Made by a program: the position numbers and the translations under genes. 33,810 bases of DNA from an uncultured beta proteobacterium (GTDB taxonomy: Bacteria > Pseudomonadota > Gammaproteobacteria > Burkholderiales > Burkholderiaceae_C). Each line of letters starts with the position of its first letter. The first letter of the stretch is position 1. The notes beneath the pieces are model-generated. The model worked only from the letters and a program-made list of their open reading frames with translations. It made no database searches and was not told the origin of the DNA. This document shows, in pieces, positions 16,947 to 26,233 of this stretch. The stretch is from NCBI GenBank assembly GCA_903853895.1, contig CAINUX010000186.1:1-33810 (forward strand), given 5' to 3'.

Positions 16947-17387
16947 CTACCGCCAGCAATCCACCACCGAGCCGGAACCTGAAAACCCTTTCTCACCAGT
17001 GTGTTTGAGCGTCAGGGTGGAGCAAATGCTCACCGTATTGATCGGCGTTGCCGTTAAGGTAAATGTGTTTGCAGTAAGGTCCGCAACCGGGGTGAGGCCA
17101 ATGTTGTACCTCGGCGACGGTGTGGGCACACTTGTAAAACGCGCGGGCAACGCTGCCCCGACAAACGTGTTATTGGTCGCGTAATACCGCTCCATAAATT
17201 GTTGCGCCTCCAACATGGCTGCGCGCGCCGAGGCACGGTCTCCGCGCTCGACGTAGATCCGGTAACTGGGCAGCGCAATGGCCGCCAGGATTCCAATGAT
17301 GGCGACCACGATCATCAGTTCGATGAGGGTAAAGCCCGCATGCGTTGCCAAACGGCGCGCTTGCGGTCTTGTATGTGAATACTTCAT
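16947..17387 (-). CDS. pilE: Type IV pilin-like protein PilE
   Basis: A 146-residue prepilin. The short basic leader ends in a prepilin peptidase site, HAG-FTLIELMIVVAIIGILAAIALP, with the mature Phe1 and Glu5. The C-terminal region has two cysteines (SICSTL and VVDCWR) that should form the D-region disulfide. This is the PilE type found at the end of minor-pilin operons next to pilY1, rather than the major pilin PilA, but the two classes overlap in sequence. It starts 23 bp after the pilY1 stop and is the last gene of the operon. Confidence 0.9.
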   Translation of the reverse strand: MKYSHTRPQARRLATHAGFTLIELMIVVAIIGILAAIALPSYRIYVERGDRASARAAMLEAQQFMERYYATNNTFVGAALPARFTSVPTPSPRYNIGLTPVADLTANTFTLTATPINTVSICSTLTLKHTGEKGFSGSGSVVDCWR

Positions 17388-17410
17388 GTTGACGGTCCTA
17401 GTGGCAACGA

Positions 17411-20400
17411 TTAACGGATCGGCGGGTTAATGATACGGCGCCACACGCGTGTTCCGCCGGCCCCCACGGGGATGCATACCGGAAAACCCATTGTGGCTGA
17501 CTGGATACTGGAGAGGCAGGTATTGGCCTCAGGGCACAGAGGGCTGCTTTCACACTTTTGGCCCTTCTTGGAGCAAACCGCTCCCGTACAATCCCCTTCG
17601 GGGCCACCACCGCCCACATCCGTCAACCGGGAGCCTCCGGCGACCCCCGCGCTGCTCACTACCGCGTCCACGCCATCCGCAATCGTTTGGTAACCGATCG
17701 CAACCGTATCGCTTCCATTGGAAGAACCATCGCCATTGGTGTCGAAACTGTGGTTGGTAGGATTGCTTCCCTGCTCCACCGGCACCAAAAGATTCAGAGC
17801 CGAACCTTTTCCTGATTGGCAAGCCAGCGGCGTGCCCTGCACGGGCGCTACGGAACTCAGCAAAGCCGTTTTGAATCCGACAACCTGAGAAGGATAAATC
17901 ACGCGACCACCCGTTATCGCAGGACTCAGGTCCATGTACCACCCCCGGGTCGTACTGGAATAGTCGACTTCAGCCCCCGAGGCAGAGTAAAAGACGCTGG
18001 TGTCTGCAAGACCGGTTCCCGCAAACGATGTCAAAGTGCGTACTTCAAGATTGGACCTGGTCAATGGGCGAGGTACCGTATCGACAACCGCCGTAGCACC
18101 CGCATCTTTGTCCCACACGCCATACACTGACTGCGTCGCGGTATCGCTCGCATCTGCCGTGCTGAACAACTTGCCGGTACCAAAGAGCACCATATAGCCA
18201 CCCAGATCGTTCCTGAACACCGCAGGACTGGAGGTAATGGGCTGGGCCGCACCCAGCGGGTCCTTTGCGGCAAACAGGCCTGTAGGACTGGCCGTGTCAA
18301 CCGCAAACAGATTGGTGGTGGTGTTGTACTTGATCTTCCAGAGCTTGCCTTTCAGGTCCCCCACATAGATAAACTCTGTTCGTCCCGTCACAGGGTTGGG
18401 TATCAGCGTCACGCCACCCAAACCATTGCTTCCCGTGCTATCCAGAACCAGCTTCTGAATGGCAGAGGCCCGCGTCGCGGCATTGCTACTGGCGGCATCT
18501 TCGATATCCACGACAAACAACACTGCTTTGCCATTGGTGCTGGAGAAGCCATTGCCAAAAACAGCAACCCAACGACCGTTGCTGAGCACCCCGACCTTGA
18601 CAGGTGTCGTCATGTATCCGATATCGTCATCTTCAACGCTGGACAGTTCCCAGCGGACCGAGCTAGGGCCCATGCTGGCTGAATCCGTGACGTCGAGTGC
18701 GAAAACAGCACGCCCCCCAGCCCCCAGGGAGCCGAACAGGTAGTTGCGCCAAGAAGCGGACGCAGCACTGGGCGCCTTGACATAAGCATCCGCCTCATGC
18801 AGTGGACCATCCACAAAATACTGATGTTGAAGCGCGACCGTGGTACCGTAGTTCTTGTCGGCCAGTTTGTAAAGGTCCGCATAGACCGCACGGGGTACAT
18901 AGGCAAAGATCTCAGTGCCATCGGTCGCTGCGGAAGCACCGAGGGTGTCCTTGAAAGCATGCAGCATGCCGTCATTGCTACCTGCAAATAGAACGGCGGT
19001 ACGCGCAGCTTTGGCGGCCTTGAAGGTAGCGTAGGCCGTAGCTCCCCCAAAGGCAGGGTCGACATAGGCCCCGTCAAAATTACTCTTGATCAATACAGGG
19101 TTGGAATTGACGATGTCGCCCAGGATAAACGGTTCCCCAGCCGTATCCTTCCGGGTGCGAAACGGAAAACCAACACCCTCCTGGCTGTGGTCACCCTTCA
19201 GGAAATCTATGAACTGCGTGGTATAGGTCGCCGCCACTGAGCCCAAAGCAGTCCTGCTGGCACTTGGCAGCGAACTCCACGCAAACGGGATACCCGCCCA
19301 GGTTGCCGCAGTGGAGTCCCACGTCACGATGTTGCGGCTACCCCAGGCTGGCATCCGCTTCGCTGCATCCCATTGCTCAGTACTGTCAGCCACACCGGAT
19401 GCATTCACGTTGAAAGCCAGAATTCTTCCGTCCCAACTGCCGGGGTTAAATTTGGGTACATATTTTCGGTTGCCCGTAGACAGCAAACTTGCAGCGGTTG
19501 CAACGCCCGCCGTGGCACCAGCCCCACCGGTGGCCCCGGCCAGTGCGGTTCGAATGGCAGTCGCCAACTCATTGGGGTCTTTGGCACTAAAGTACTTGCC
19601 ACGGCTATTGAGGGCAGCATGCCAGAGGTCATCGACGTTGGGTTTGAATGTGCTCGCGTCAGCTTTCGGCCAGCCTGTAGTTCCGGCAGTTGTTATCGTC
19701 CCTCCAGTCAAAGCGGGCAGATCAACCAAGGGGTCCAGCGTACCTTTCACTCCGAGGCCCACCGTAAAGTTGGTCATGTTTTGCCAGAATGAGGTGTTTT
19801 CGGCAACCGCCGGCACCAAATTGACTGTCGCAGGCTGCAAGTCGGTCTTCCAGTATTTCATCGCAACGTCAGCAAGGGTATTGCTCCAGGAATCCGAATA
19901 CGGTAGTGCAGCGACATATTTGTAGCTTTGGCCATCACCCGTAATGGTGGTTCCATCCGTGCCGTCCTGGTTTCCGACCGCCACGACGGCACCATTCCAA
20001 TAACCGTCGGTCGTCATGATGTTGTACGAGCGGCGGCATGTCTTATTGTTGGCCACGACGTTGCCGCTAGCACCCGGAAAATCCGTCCACGGTCCCTTGC
20101 TATCGGTGCGCGAATAGTATTGTCCAACCGCCTCCATGGCCGGGACCAATGGCGTGCCCTTGTTAGTCTTTGGCAGGTTTTGCAACCATTTGAACAGTTG
20201 ATCTTTGCGCGCGAAATTAAAATCCCGCACGCCTCCGCCGCCGTATGTCGCCGTCTCGCTTTCCAAAACCTTGGTGGCAACTCCATCAACCGCGACAGCT
20301 CCGCCATCATTTTTGTTGATGGTGCCAAAGCCCAAGCGCATGGAAATGGCGCGCGCAGTTCCCGTTCCGGCGCCAGCACCTGTGGCGGTAAACACCGTAT

Positions 20401-21700
20401 CCACGGTGTTGGACGCTGCACCTATTGCGGTGAACGACGTGCTACCCGCAGAGACAATTGCATAACTGGTACCGATGACAAAAGTACCGGCCGTCACCGG
20501 AGCGGCTTCCACGCCGAAAGCTTCCAGTAACGCACCACGGGCCAGGAGGTTGCGGTTACGGTAGTAGCTAAACCAGTTGGCGTAGTTTTGTTGCTCTTGA
20601 GCCTGCGTACAGGTCGCACCCGTGCAATCCGCACGATTTGGATATTTGGTGAAGTCAACTTGGCTGGCCCAACCAGTGCCCGTGCCAACTCCGGTCGCAG
20701 TGAATTCGGTACCCACTGAATTGGAGGACGCGCCAATGCTGGTAAACAAGGTGGATCCACGCGTTGTGATCTTGTACTTGGTCCCAACAATAAACGATCC
20801 AGCTGGAACAGTGTTGATACTGTAGCCCGTGTAATGGGTTGCATCGTTTACGCTGAGGTATGCACCGGAGACCTTGTTCAAGCGAAAGTACACACCAGGA
20901 TCGTGGAAAAAGGCGGCCAATACGGGTGCACAACCTCCTCCGACGGCGGTACTCGTGTTGGCAGAACTGGCTCCGTTGACGAAACACCAACCAGTGGTCG
21001 CCACTGCGGTCGAACTGCCAGTACTTGCGGTACCCGTCCCAGACCCGGGCCCCGTCGCGACAAAACTTGTTCCAACGCTATTGTTGGCAGCACCAATGGC
21101 GGTGAAGGACGTAGAGCCAGCGGTAACTATTTTGTACGTGGTTCCAATGGTAAAAGAGCCTGCGGCGAAGGTTCCGCTGAGGGCGGTTAAATTGACAAAC
21201 GTGCCAGCCGCTCCGGTACGAACCACGGGGTCAATGTAGGCGGTTGCTACCGGAGAATTCGGCCATCGGGTAACGCCATCGCTGGTAAGCCAGGGTCGGT
21301 ATTGAATCTCGGGGTTATAGAAGATCGTGTTGGTATCCGGTGAGCGAATGGCCTTTAAGACGTAATTTCCTGACCCAAGAACACCGGGCACCGTACCTCG
21401 CAAATAATCTGCTTGGTACGTATCATTCTTGTCAGAGCGCACCTGGGCGCCGCCCACCGGATTGGTAACCACACCAATGTTGGTCGGGGCAAACGTGGTT
21501 TCCGGCATGTGCTGGAACTGCATGGAACCCGAGTCGTCCAGCGTGAGGACCACATTGGGTGACACTGCCGCACCACCTTTGGTCAATAACGGCATCTGTG
21601 CCGGCGTCTGCGCATACACCAAAGGTGCGCCGACCAACAGCAGGGGGAGCAAGACACGGGTCAGTGTCTGGAACCGGAAATGGGATAGGTTTGCAGTCAT
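17411..21700 (-). CDS. pilY1: Type IV pilus tip adhesin / assembly protein PilY1
   Basis: A 1429-residue exported protein with a signal peptide (cleavage near VYA-QTP, about 30). It has a von Willebrand A-like N-terminal half with the MIDAS-type motif LTLDDSGSM (Asp55, Ser57, Ser59). The conserved C-terminal PilY1 beta-propeller (about 850-1290) includes GDIVNSNPVLI, LFAGSNDGMLHAF, YVPRAVY, GSLGAGGRAVFALDV and YVGDLKGKLWKI. Three 46-residue repeats interrupt the N-terminal half (181-226, 301-346, 405-450). An EF-hand-like loop DTNGDGSSNGSD lies at 1320-1331. A cysteine-rich tail (about 1371-1409) has six cysteines. PilY1 sits at the pilus tip with the minor pilins and affects assembly, adhesion and surface sensing. 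It is coupled to pilX (28 bp) and pilE (23 bp). Confidence 0.95.
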   Translation of the reverse strand: MTANLSHFRFQTLTRVLLPLLLVGAPLVYAQTPAQMPLLTKGGAAVSPNVVLTLDDSGSMQFQHMPETTFAPTNIGVVTNPVGGAQVRSDKNDTYQADYLRGTVPGVLGSGNYVLKAIRSPDTNTIFYNPEIQYRPWLTSDGVTRWPNSPVATAYIDPVVRTGAAGTFVNLTALSGTFAAGSFTIGTTYKIVTAGSTSFTAIGAANNSVGTSFVATGPGSGTGTASTGSSTAVATTGWCFVNGASSANTSTAVGGGCAPVLAAFFHDPGVYFRLNKVSGAYLSVNDATHYTGYSINTVPAGSFIVGTKYKITTRGSTLFTSIGASSNSVGTEFTATGVGTGTGWASQVDFTKYPNRADCTGATCTQAQEQQNYANWFSYYRNRNLLARGALLEAFGVEAAPVTAGTFVIGTSYAIVSAGSTSFTAIGAASNTVDTVFTATGAGAGTGTARAISMRLGFGTINKNDGGAVAVDGVATKVLESETATYGGGGVRDFNFARKDQLFKWLQNLPKTNKGTPLVPAMEAVGQYYSRTDSKGPWTDFPGASGNVVANNKTCRRSYNIMTTDGYWNGAVVAVGNQDGTDGTTITGDGQSYKYVAALPYSDSWSNTLADVAMKYWKTDLQPATVNLVPAVAENTSFWQNMTNFTVGLGVKGTLDPLVDLPALTGGTITTAGTTGWPKADASTFKPNVDDLWHAALNSRGKYFSAKDPNELATAIRTALAGATGGAGATAGVATAASLLSTGNRKYVPKFNPGSWDGRILAFNVNASGVADSTEQWDAAKRMPAWGSRNIVTWDSTAATWAGIPFAWSSLPSASRTALGSVAATYTTQFIDFLKGDHSQEGVGFPFRTRKDTAGEPFILGDIVNSNPVLIKSNFDGAYVDPAFGGATAYATFKAAKAARTAVLFAGSNDGMLHAFKDTLGASAATDGTEIFAYVPRAVYADLYKLADKNYGTTVALQHQYFVDGPLHEADAYVKAPSAASASWRNYLFGSLGAGGRAVFALDVTDSASMGPSSVRWELSSVEDDDIGYMTTPVKVGVLSNGRWVAVFGNGFSSTNGKAVLFVVDIEDAASSNAATRASAIQKLVLDSTGSNGLGGVTLIPNPVTGRTEFIYVGDLKGKLWKIKYNTTTNLFAVDTASPTGLFAAKDPLGAAQPITSSPAVFRNDLGGYMVLFGTGKLFSTADASDTATQSVYGVWDKDAGATAVVDTVPRPLTRSNLEVRTLTSFAGTGLADTSVFYSASGAEVDYSSTTRGWYMDLSPAITGGRVIYPSQVVGFKTALLSSVAPVQGTPLACQSGKGSALNLLVPVEQGSNPTNHSFDTNGDGSSNGSDTVAIGYQTIADGVDAVVSSAGVAGGSRLTDVGGGGPEGDCTGAVCSKKGQKCESSPLCPEANTCLSSIQSATMGFPVCIPVGAGGTRVWRRIINPPIR
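20351..20488 (-). repeat. 46-residue internal repeat of PilY1, copy 3
   Basis: Encodes residues 405-450: GTFVIGTSYAIVSAGSTSFT, then AIGAASNTV...FTATGAGAGTGTA. It follows the same pattern as the copies at 181-226 and 301-346, with a partly substituted middle (VDT instead of VGT). Confidence 0.85.
20663..20800 (-). repeat. 46-residue internal repeat of PilY1, copy 2
   Basis: Encodes residues 301-346: GSFIVGTKYKITTRGSTLFT, then SIGASSNSVGTEFTATGVGTGTGWAS. It has diverged from copy 1 but has the same length, with no gaps. Confidence 0.85.
21023..21160 (-). repeat. 46-residue internal repeat of PilY1, copy 1
   Basis: Encodes residues 181-226: GSFTIGTTYKIVTAGSTSFT, then AIGAANNSVGTSFVATGPGSGTGTAS. 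The shared pattern is G-x-F-x-x-G-T-x-Y-x-I, then FT-x-IGA-x-x-N, then F-x-ATG-x-G-x-GTG. Confidence 0.85.
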
Positions 21701-21728
21701 GGGAGTTACTCCTCTAGGTTCTCAGTAT

Positions 21729-22292
21729 TCAGTTCGTGATGGATTGCAACCACACAACGGCACCTCTGTCGGTGACACCGCTGCCATCGGCGTGGTAATC
21801 GGGGCTATAGCCACGGGCTGTAATCACCACACCGTAACCAGTCATGTTCTCGACAACACATTCTGGTTTCTTATTGGGCAAAACCGTGTCCACGGTGTCT
21901 TGAATAACGGAATCTGGAACGGTTGTGCGTGTCGCGGACTTTCGTCCTGACGAACCAGTCCACGTCGCCGGATCTTCCCACCCTGACGTGGTAGGGCCAA
22001 AGGTTGTGGGAGAGCCGATTTGTGCTGTCTGCAAAGAGTAAGGACGATCAGCCGAGCTCTTCTTCATCTGGTTTTCACAATACCGAAGAGCAGCCTCTGC
22101 ATACTGCAAGGCCATAGACTCAACCCGCAAGTTGTTGGTGGCGCGCTGCTCCGAAGTGGCGCTGCGCATGGCCGTTGCGGTCGTGATACCGATGATGATC
22201 ATCATGATCAAAACAATGATCAACGAAATACCACGGCTGTTGTGCCGACGAGCGTGAGAGTTTGGTAGGGCTAACATTTCAAGGTTGTCCAT
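21729..22292 (-). CDS. pilX: Minor pilin PilX
   Basis: A 187-residue type IV pilus minor pilin. I place the start at the ATG read from 22292, which overlaps the pilW stop as TGATG; the open frame extends further but into pilW. The N-terminal motif is NSRG-ISLIIVLIMMIIIGITTATAM, a prepilin peptidase site in which the usual Glu5 is replaced by Ile, as is typical of PilX. The region ALQYAEAALRYCE is the usual continuation of the helix. PilX belongs to the minor-pilin priming complex with FimT, PilV, PilW and PilE. Confidence 0.9.
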   Translation of the reverse strand: MDNLEMLALPNSHARRHNSRGISLIIVLIMMIIIGITTATAMRSATSEQRATNNLRVESMALQYAEAALRYCENQMKKSSADRPYSLQTAQIGSPTTFGPTTSGWEDPATWTGSSGRKSATRTTVPDSVIQDTVDTVLPNKKPECVVENMTGYGVVITARGYSPDYHADGSGVTDRGAVVWLQSITN

Positions 22293-23161
22293 CAAGACGT
22301 CATTTTGGTACGCACGGTGGCGGTGGTGAAATATGCCCGGCGCAAGTATTTGTCGGCGGAAGTTTGTGATACAGAGTCGCAATCCAGATAAGTCAAAGTA
22401 TCTTCACCTGTAAGAACAGGCTCGGCGCTGCGCATCAGCAAACAAATGCGCACACTCATCACGTTATTCCACTCTGCAGCACCCAGAGCATTCACGGTGT
22501 TGGCAGTGGAAACGTCTTTTCCGGCTTTGGCGTAGCGGATAACCTGCTCGGGCGCTGCCGTTGTGGTCACGCCGTACCACAGTTGCATGTCTTCAACGTT
22601 TTCGACCAGCGGTTGCGCGACACCACCACCGGCTGGGCTGGCGCAATGCAACTCCTTACGTCCGCTACTGCTCGTACTCACATAGTAACGATTGCGTGTG
22701 ATGTAGATCGTGCCCGCTACGGTTATTCCTGTGCCCAAGCAATCGGATGGAGTCTTGGCAACCCCTTGAGGCACTGTGGTCTTATCGTCTGCCTCATACA
22801 CCACCTCAATTGCAGAAACAGTAGTTCCCGTCGCTGTGTTGCACGTCATCGCACCCGCGGCCGAGGGGCTAACAAACGGCACTGTCCCGCTGGTGCTATC
22901 GCAGCCAAACAAGGCGGGCGCTCCCAGGGCATTTCCCGGAGAAACATAGCCGGCCATTTGTACCTCGCGCGTGAGCAGATTCAAGGCGACTTGGGCATCC
23001 TGATTCATTTGGCCCACTGCCGTCTGAAAACGGCTAACTTTGCCAGAATCAACAAAGCTCACGAGGACCGCCACCACCACCACCATACCGATAACCAAGG
23101 AAATCAACAGTTCGATCAACGTAACCCCGCTCATCTTGCGGGAAGAACCAATGGCTTTCAT
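22292..23161 (-). CDS. pilW: Minor pilin PilW
   Basis: A 289-residue prepilin-like protein starting at the ATG read from 23161, which overlaps the pilV stop as ATGA. The leader MKAIGSSRKMSG precedes VTLIELLISLVIGMVVVVAVL, with Glu5 present. The conserved LNLLTREVQMAGYV block of PilW follows the N-terminal helix. The C-terminal globular part has several cysteines, probably in disulfides. The size is at the high end for minor pilins but normal for PilW. Confidence 0.92.
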   Translation of the reverse strand: MKAIGSSRKMSGVTLIELLISLVIGMVVVVAVLVSFVDSGKVSRFQTAVGQMNQDAQVALNLLTREVQMAGYVSPGNALGAPALFGCDSTSGTVPFVSPSAAGAMTCNTATGTTVSAIEVVYEADDKTTVPQGVAKTPSDCLGTGITVAGTIYITRNRYYVSTSSSGRKELHCASPAGGGVAQPLVENVEDMQLWYGVTTTAAPEQVIRYAKAGKDVSTANTVNALGAAEWNNVMSVRICLLMRSAEPVLTGEDTLTYLDCDSVSQTSADKYLRRAYFTTATVRTKMTS

Positions 23162-23733
23162 ATGTTGATCCTGAAATAGATACACCGAATACTTTTGTCT
23201 GTGCTGTAAGAACCAGGGCATTCTTTGGCGTTGTTACGTGAATCCGTGGAGTTTTCATCCGGGGCGGCTACCGCCGGGTCACGCCAGGCGATCCACACAT
23301 CCGCTGCAAGCACGGGATTGACTACCGCCACAGACGGCGTGACAAAAACCGAACCCTCTGGCAACTGATTTCTGACGGCGCGGCGCCAAGCGACAAGGTC
23401 GTAGGCTGCCAATTCGGCCGAATTGCACGAAACTGAATAACCCTCGCAAGCGGTACTTGCGGTGAGCGCACTGGCTTGCGCTGCGAAATCACTAGACACT
23501 GCATAGTTTAAAAGCCCAGCCTGATTGGAGCGCATGCGCTCTGCCAAATCAGACGCCAACATGGTCGCCGTACCCCGATACTGCGACATTTTGGAATACC
23601 GGATGGACGCCACATTGGCGCCCGCCAGTGCCAACAAGCCAATGGCTGCCAACAACACGGAAATCAGTACCTCGATCAACGAGGCTCCACGTATCCGTTT
23701 GAGACCAGGGCCAGAGCGACTGCGATTCAACAT
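23158..23733 (-). CDS. pilV: Minor pilin PilV
   Basis: A 191-residue prepilin. The ATG read from 23733 gives MLNRSRSGPGLKRIRG followed by ASLIEVLISVLLAAIGLLALAG. This has the prepilin peptidase site with Ala1 and Glu5, and then the PilV-type segment about RYSKMSQYRGTATMLASDLAERMRSN. Cys residues in STACEGYSVSC may pair. The start overlaps the end of fimT by 7 bp, and the stop overlaps pilW, so translation of the operon is probably coupled. Confidence 0.92.
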   Translation of the reverse strand: MLNRSRSGPGLKRIRGASLIEVLISVLLAAIGLLALAGANVASIRYSKMSQYRGTATMLASDLAERMRSNQAGLLNYAVSSDFAAQASALTASTACEGYSVSCNSAELAAYDLVAWRRAVRNQLPEGSVFVTPSVAVVNPVLAADVWIAWRDPAVAAPDENSTDSRNNAKECPGSYSTDKSIRCIYFRINI

Positions 23734-24275
23734 GTTGTGGCTCCCTCGACACGCAAGCTGGGGCGTCCGGTGCTGGACATGCAAACCACGCGGTTTGTCG
23801 CCGCCGAGGCCTCACGGGTAGGCGTAACAATCAGCGTCGCAGTCGCTGCCTTTGCAATCCCATTGGCTTCAAAGGAAAAGTAATCTATTGCGGTTGTTGT
23901 TGCGTTGTCGATGGACGCGATATTGGTGAGTGGCTGCTGGACGCGAACGATTTCCTCCCCGGCATCCCGAACGGATGGAGTGGCAGCCACAGTATCTACA
24001 AACACGATCCAACCATTCGCCCATTTACCTGGAGCACTTGAGCATGTATCTAAACTACCGTTCGCAAGACTACAAATAGAAACCCTTACAGAGCGCCGCA
24101 ATGCCTCCGAGCGCGCAAAACGGATGTCAGCAACCAGCGCAAGCGCTGCCCCTTGCGCGGATCGTTTCATCAGCATCATGGTGAAACTGGGCACAGCCAA
24201 ACTGGCCAGAACGGCAATGATGGCGACGACCACCAGTAATTCAATCAATGTAAAGCCGTTGGATCGATTTCTCAT
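23727..24275 (-). CDS. fimT: Minor pseudopilin FimT/GspH family
   Basis: The first gene of the minor-pilin operon, 182 residues. The leader MRNRSNG precedes FTLIELLVVVAIIAVLASLAVP, a canonical prepilin site with Glu5. The body fits the GspH/FimT domain: ALALVADIRFARSEALRRSVRVSIC and a C-terminal Gly/Arg-rich segment TGRPSLRVEGATTC. It starts 106 bp from the divergent ribD, so the promoter of the whole pil operon should lie in that gap, although I see no clear sigma-70 or sigma-54 box there. Confidence 0.9.
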   Translation of the reverse strand: MRNRSNGFTLIELLVVVAIIAVLASLAVPSFTMMLMKRSAQGAALALVADIRFARSEALRRSVRVSICSLANGSLDTCSSAPGKWANGWIVFVDTVAATPSVRDAGEEIVRVQQPLTNIASIDNATTTAIDYFSFEANGIAKAATATLIVTPTREASAATNRVVCMSSTGRPSLRVEGATTC

Positions 24276-24381
24276 ATGGCAGAGGTTAGTCTAAAGTTGT
24301 GCGGGTCGGCAAGGGAATCCCGATATCCGGCAGGCCTACACCGCCAAACGGTAAACTGGGCCATATGCTCTAGAGACTTCC

Positions 24382-25512
24382 GTGTACCCATCACTAATCA
24401 AAAAAGCGCTGAAACTTGCCGCGACAGCGTCCCACCTTTGCCCACCCAATCCGTCTGTGGGGTGCGTCATTATTGGGGACCATGACCGCCTGCTGGGACA
24501 AGGGCAAACCCAGCCCACGGGAGGTCCCCACGCCGAAGTCATGGCGATACGTGACGCTGCCAAGAACGGCCTTTCTGTCAACGGCGCAACCGCCTACGTC
24601 ACTCTGGAGCCCTGCTCCCACCACGGTCGCACCGGGCCGTGCTGCGATGCGCTGATTGCCGCCGGCATCAAGAAAGTCGTGGCCACCAACATCGACCCCA
24701 ACCCGCTGGTAGCTGGCCAGGGCTTCGCTCGGCTGCGGGCGGCCGGAGTAGAGGTGGAAGTTCTGGCAGCGGATGACCCGCTGGCCATTCAGTCACGCGA
24801 ACTCAATATCGGCTTTTTCAGTCGCATGATCCGGAAAACTCCCTGGGTACGCATGAAAATTGCCGCGTCCCTGGATGGCAAGACTGCCCTAGACAATGGC
24901 ACGAGTCAATGGATCACTTCGCCAGCAGCACGTGCCGACGGTCACGCTTGGCGGGCGCGGTCTTGCGCAGTCCTCACGGGCATTGGAACCGTGTTGCAGG
25001 ACAACCCTCGGCTGGACGTAAGATTGGTGCAAACAACGCGCCAACCTAAAGTCGTCATCGTGGACAGCGACCTCAAAACGCCGATAGACGCCGCCATTTT
25101 CATGCCGGGTCGCGACGTCTGGATATATACAGCCACGCAAAACGAACCACGGCGCCAAAGGCTCGAAGCATCCGGCGCAACCGTCTTGTTTATGCCCGAT
25201 ACGCGGACTGATGGCTCACCCACGGGCAAAGTCGATTTGGCGGCCATGCTACTGGATTTGGGGCGGAGGGAGATCAACGAGCTACACATCGAGGCGGGTG
25301 AACGCTTGAATGGCTCCTTGATTCGAGAAGGTTTGGTGGACGAGTTGCTCATCTACCTGGCACCCAAACTCTTGGGTCAGGGTCGGGACATGGCCAGTTG
25401 GGGCCCATTGAATGATTTGGCACAGGCGCCGCAACTCGAATTCAGGTCAACGGACATGGTTGGGCCAGACCTAAGGTTGCTCGCACGGGTCAGTGGCCGC
25501 GACGTTTTTTAG
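24382..25512 (+). CDS. ribD: Bifunctional riboflavin biosynthesis deaminase/reductase RibD
   Basis: RibD deaminates the pyrimidine made by GTP cyclohydrolase II and then reduces its ribosyl side chain. The N-terminal deaminase domain (about 1-145) has the zinc site His50-Ala-Glu52 (GGPHAEVMAI) with Cys78 and Cys87 (TLEPCSHHGRTGPCC). The C-terminal reductase domain (about 146-376) begins PWVRMKIAASLDGKTA. The start is GTG at 24382: an in-frame TAG lies four codons upstream and there is no other start nearby. The 376-residue length is normal. Its end overlaps the extended frame of ribE, whose true ATG lies 43 bp further on. Confidence 0.95.
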   Translation: MYPSLIKKALKLAATASHLCPPNPSVGCVIIGDHDRLLGQGQTQPTGGPHAEVMAIRDAAKNGLSVNGATAYVTLEPCSHHGRTGPCCDALIAAGIKKVVATNIDPNPLVAGQGFARLRAAGVEVEVLAADDPLAIQSRELNIGFFSRMIRKTPWVRMKIAASLDGKTALDNGTSQWITSPAARADGHAWRARSCAVLTGIGTVLQDNPRLDVRLVQTTRQPKVVIVDSDLKTPIDAAIFMPGRDVWIYTATQNEPRRQRLEASGATVLFMPDTRTDGSPTGKVDLAAMLLDLGRREINELHIEAGERLNGSLIREGLVDELLIYLAPKLLGQGRDMASWGPLNDLAQAPQLEFRSTDMVGPDLRLLARVSGRDVF

Positions 25513-25555
25513 ACCCCTCGGCAGTAGGGGCGCCAATCCCTGCGAAAATAGCAAG

Positions 25556-26188
25556 ATGTTTACTGGAATCATTACCGGCGTCGGTCGGATATCTGTCGTT
25601 CATCCCCTGGGCAGCGCTCCCGACCATGGTAAACGTCTGACCATTGCCTGCCCACCCCACTACCTTGACGATGTGGGGCTGGGCGACAGCATTGCACTGA
25701 ATGGTGCTTGCATGACGGTGACGACATTGGATCCTGAAGCAGCCCTATTCACGATCGACATCTCCGCGGAATCACTGTCTAAAACTGCCGGTCTGGACGC
25801 GATGGGGCCGATCAACCTGGAAAAAGCCCTGCGCGCCAATGATCGTTTGGGGGGACATCTGGTATCTGGGCACGTCGATGGCATTGGAGTCATCGCCCAT
25901 TTCGCGCAAGTAGGTGAGAGCTGGGAGTTACGGGTGATGGCGCCCCGGACACTGGCCAAATACCTGGCTTACAAGGGATCCATCACCATCAACGGTGTGA
26001 GTCTGACGGTTAACCGAATAACGGACCTGGCCGGCGGCTGCGAGGTGAGCATCAACCTGATTCCGCACACCGTCGACAATACCGCCTTGGGCAGCCTGCG
26101 GGCGGGAGCCCAGGTAAACCTGGAAATAGACTTGATCGCGCGCTATGTGGAACGCATGCTCAGCAGCAGCGACGCCACAGCAGGCTGA
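25556..26188 (+). CDS. ribE: Riboflavin synthase, alpha chain
   Basis: Catalyses the dismutation of two 6,7-dimethyl-8-ribityllumazine molecules to riboflavin. The ATG at 25556 gives the invariant MFTGIITGVG start and a product of 210 residues. The two tandem lumazine-binding barrels are visible as SIALNGACMTVT (first) and ITINGVSLTVN (second), with LGGHLVSGHVDG at the domain junction. The frame is open further upstream but without family similarity. It lies between ribD and the flavoprotein gene, consistent with a riboflavin operon. Confidence 0.96.
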   Translation: MFTGIITGVGRISVVHPLGSAPDHGKRLTIACPPHYLDDVGLGDSIALNGACMTVTTLDPEAALFTIDISAESLSKTAGLDAMGPINLEKALRANDRLGGHLVSGHVDGIGVIAHFAQVGESWELRVMAPRTLAKYLAYKGSITINGVSLTVNRITDLAGGCEVSINLIPHTVDNTALGSLRAGAQVNLEIDLIARYVERMLSSSDATAG

Positions 26189-26233
26189 CTTTATTAGAGC
26201 CCATACTGGCCTACAAATCCCACAAGGACAACA

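Noticed and set aside
20351..21160. Regularly spaced repeats resembling a CRISPR array
   Set aside because: They are 138-bp diverged coding repeats within pilY1, with unequal spacers in frame. There are no palindromic short repeats and no cas genes.
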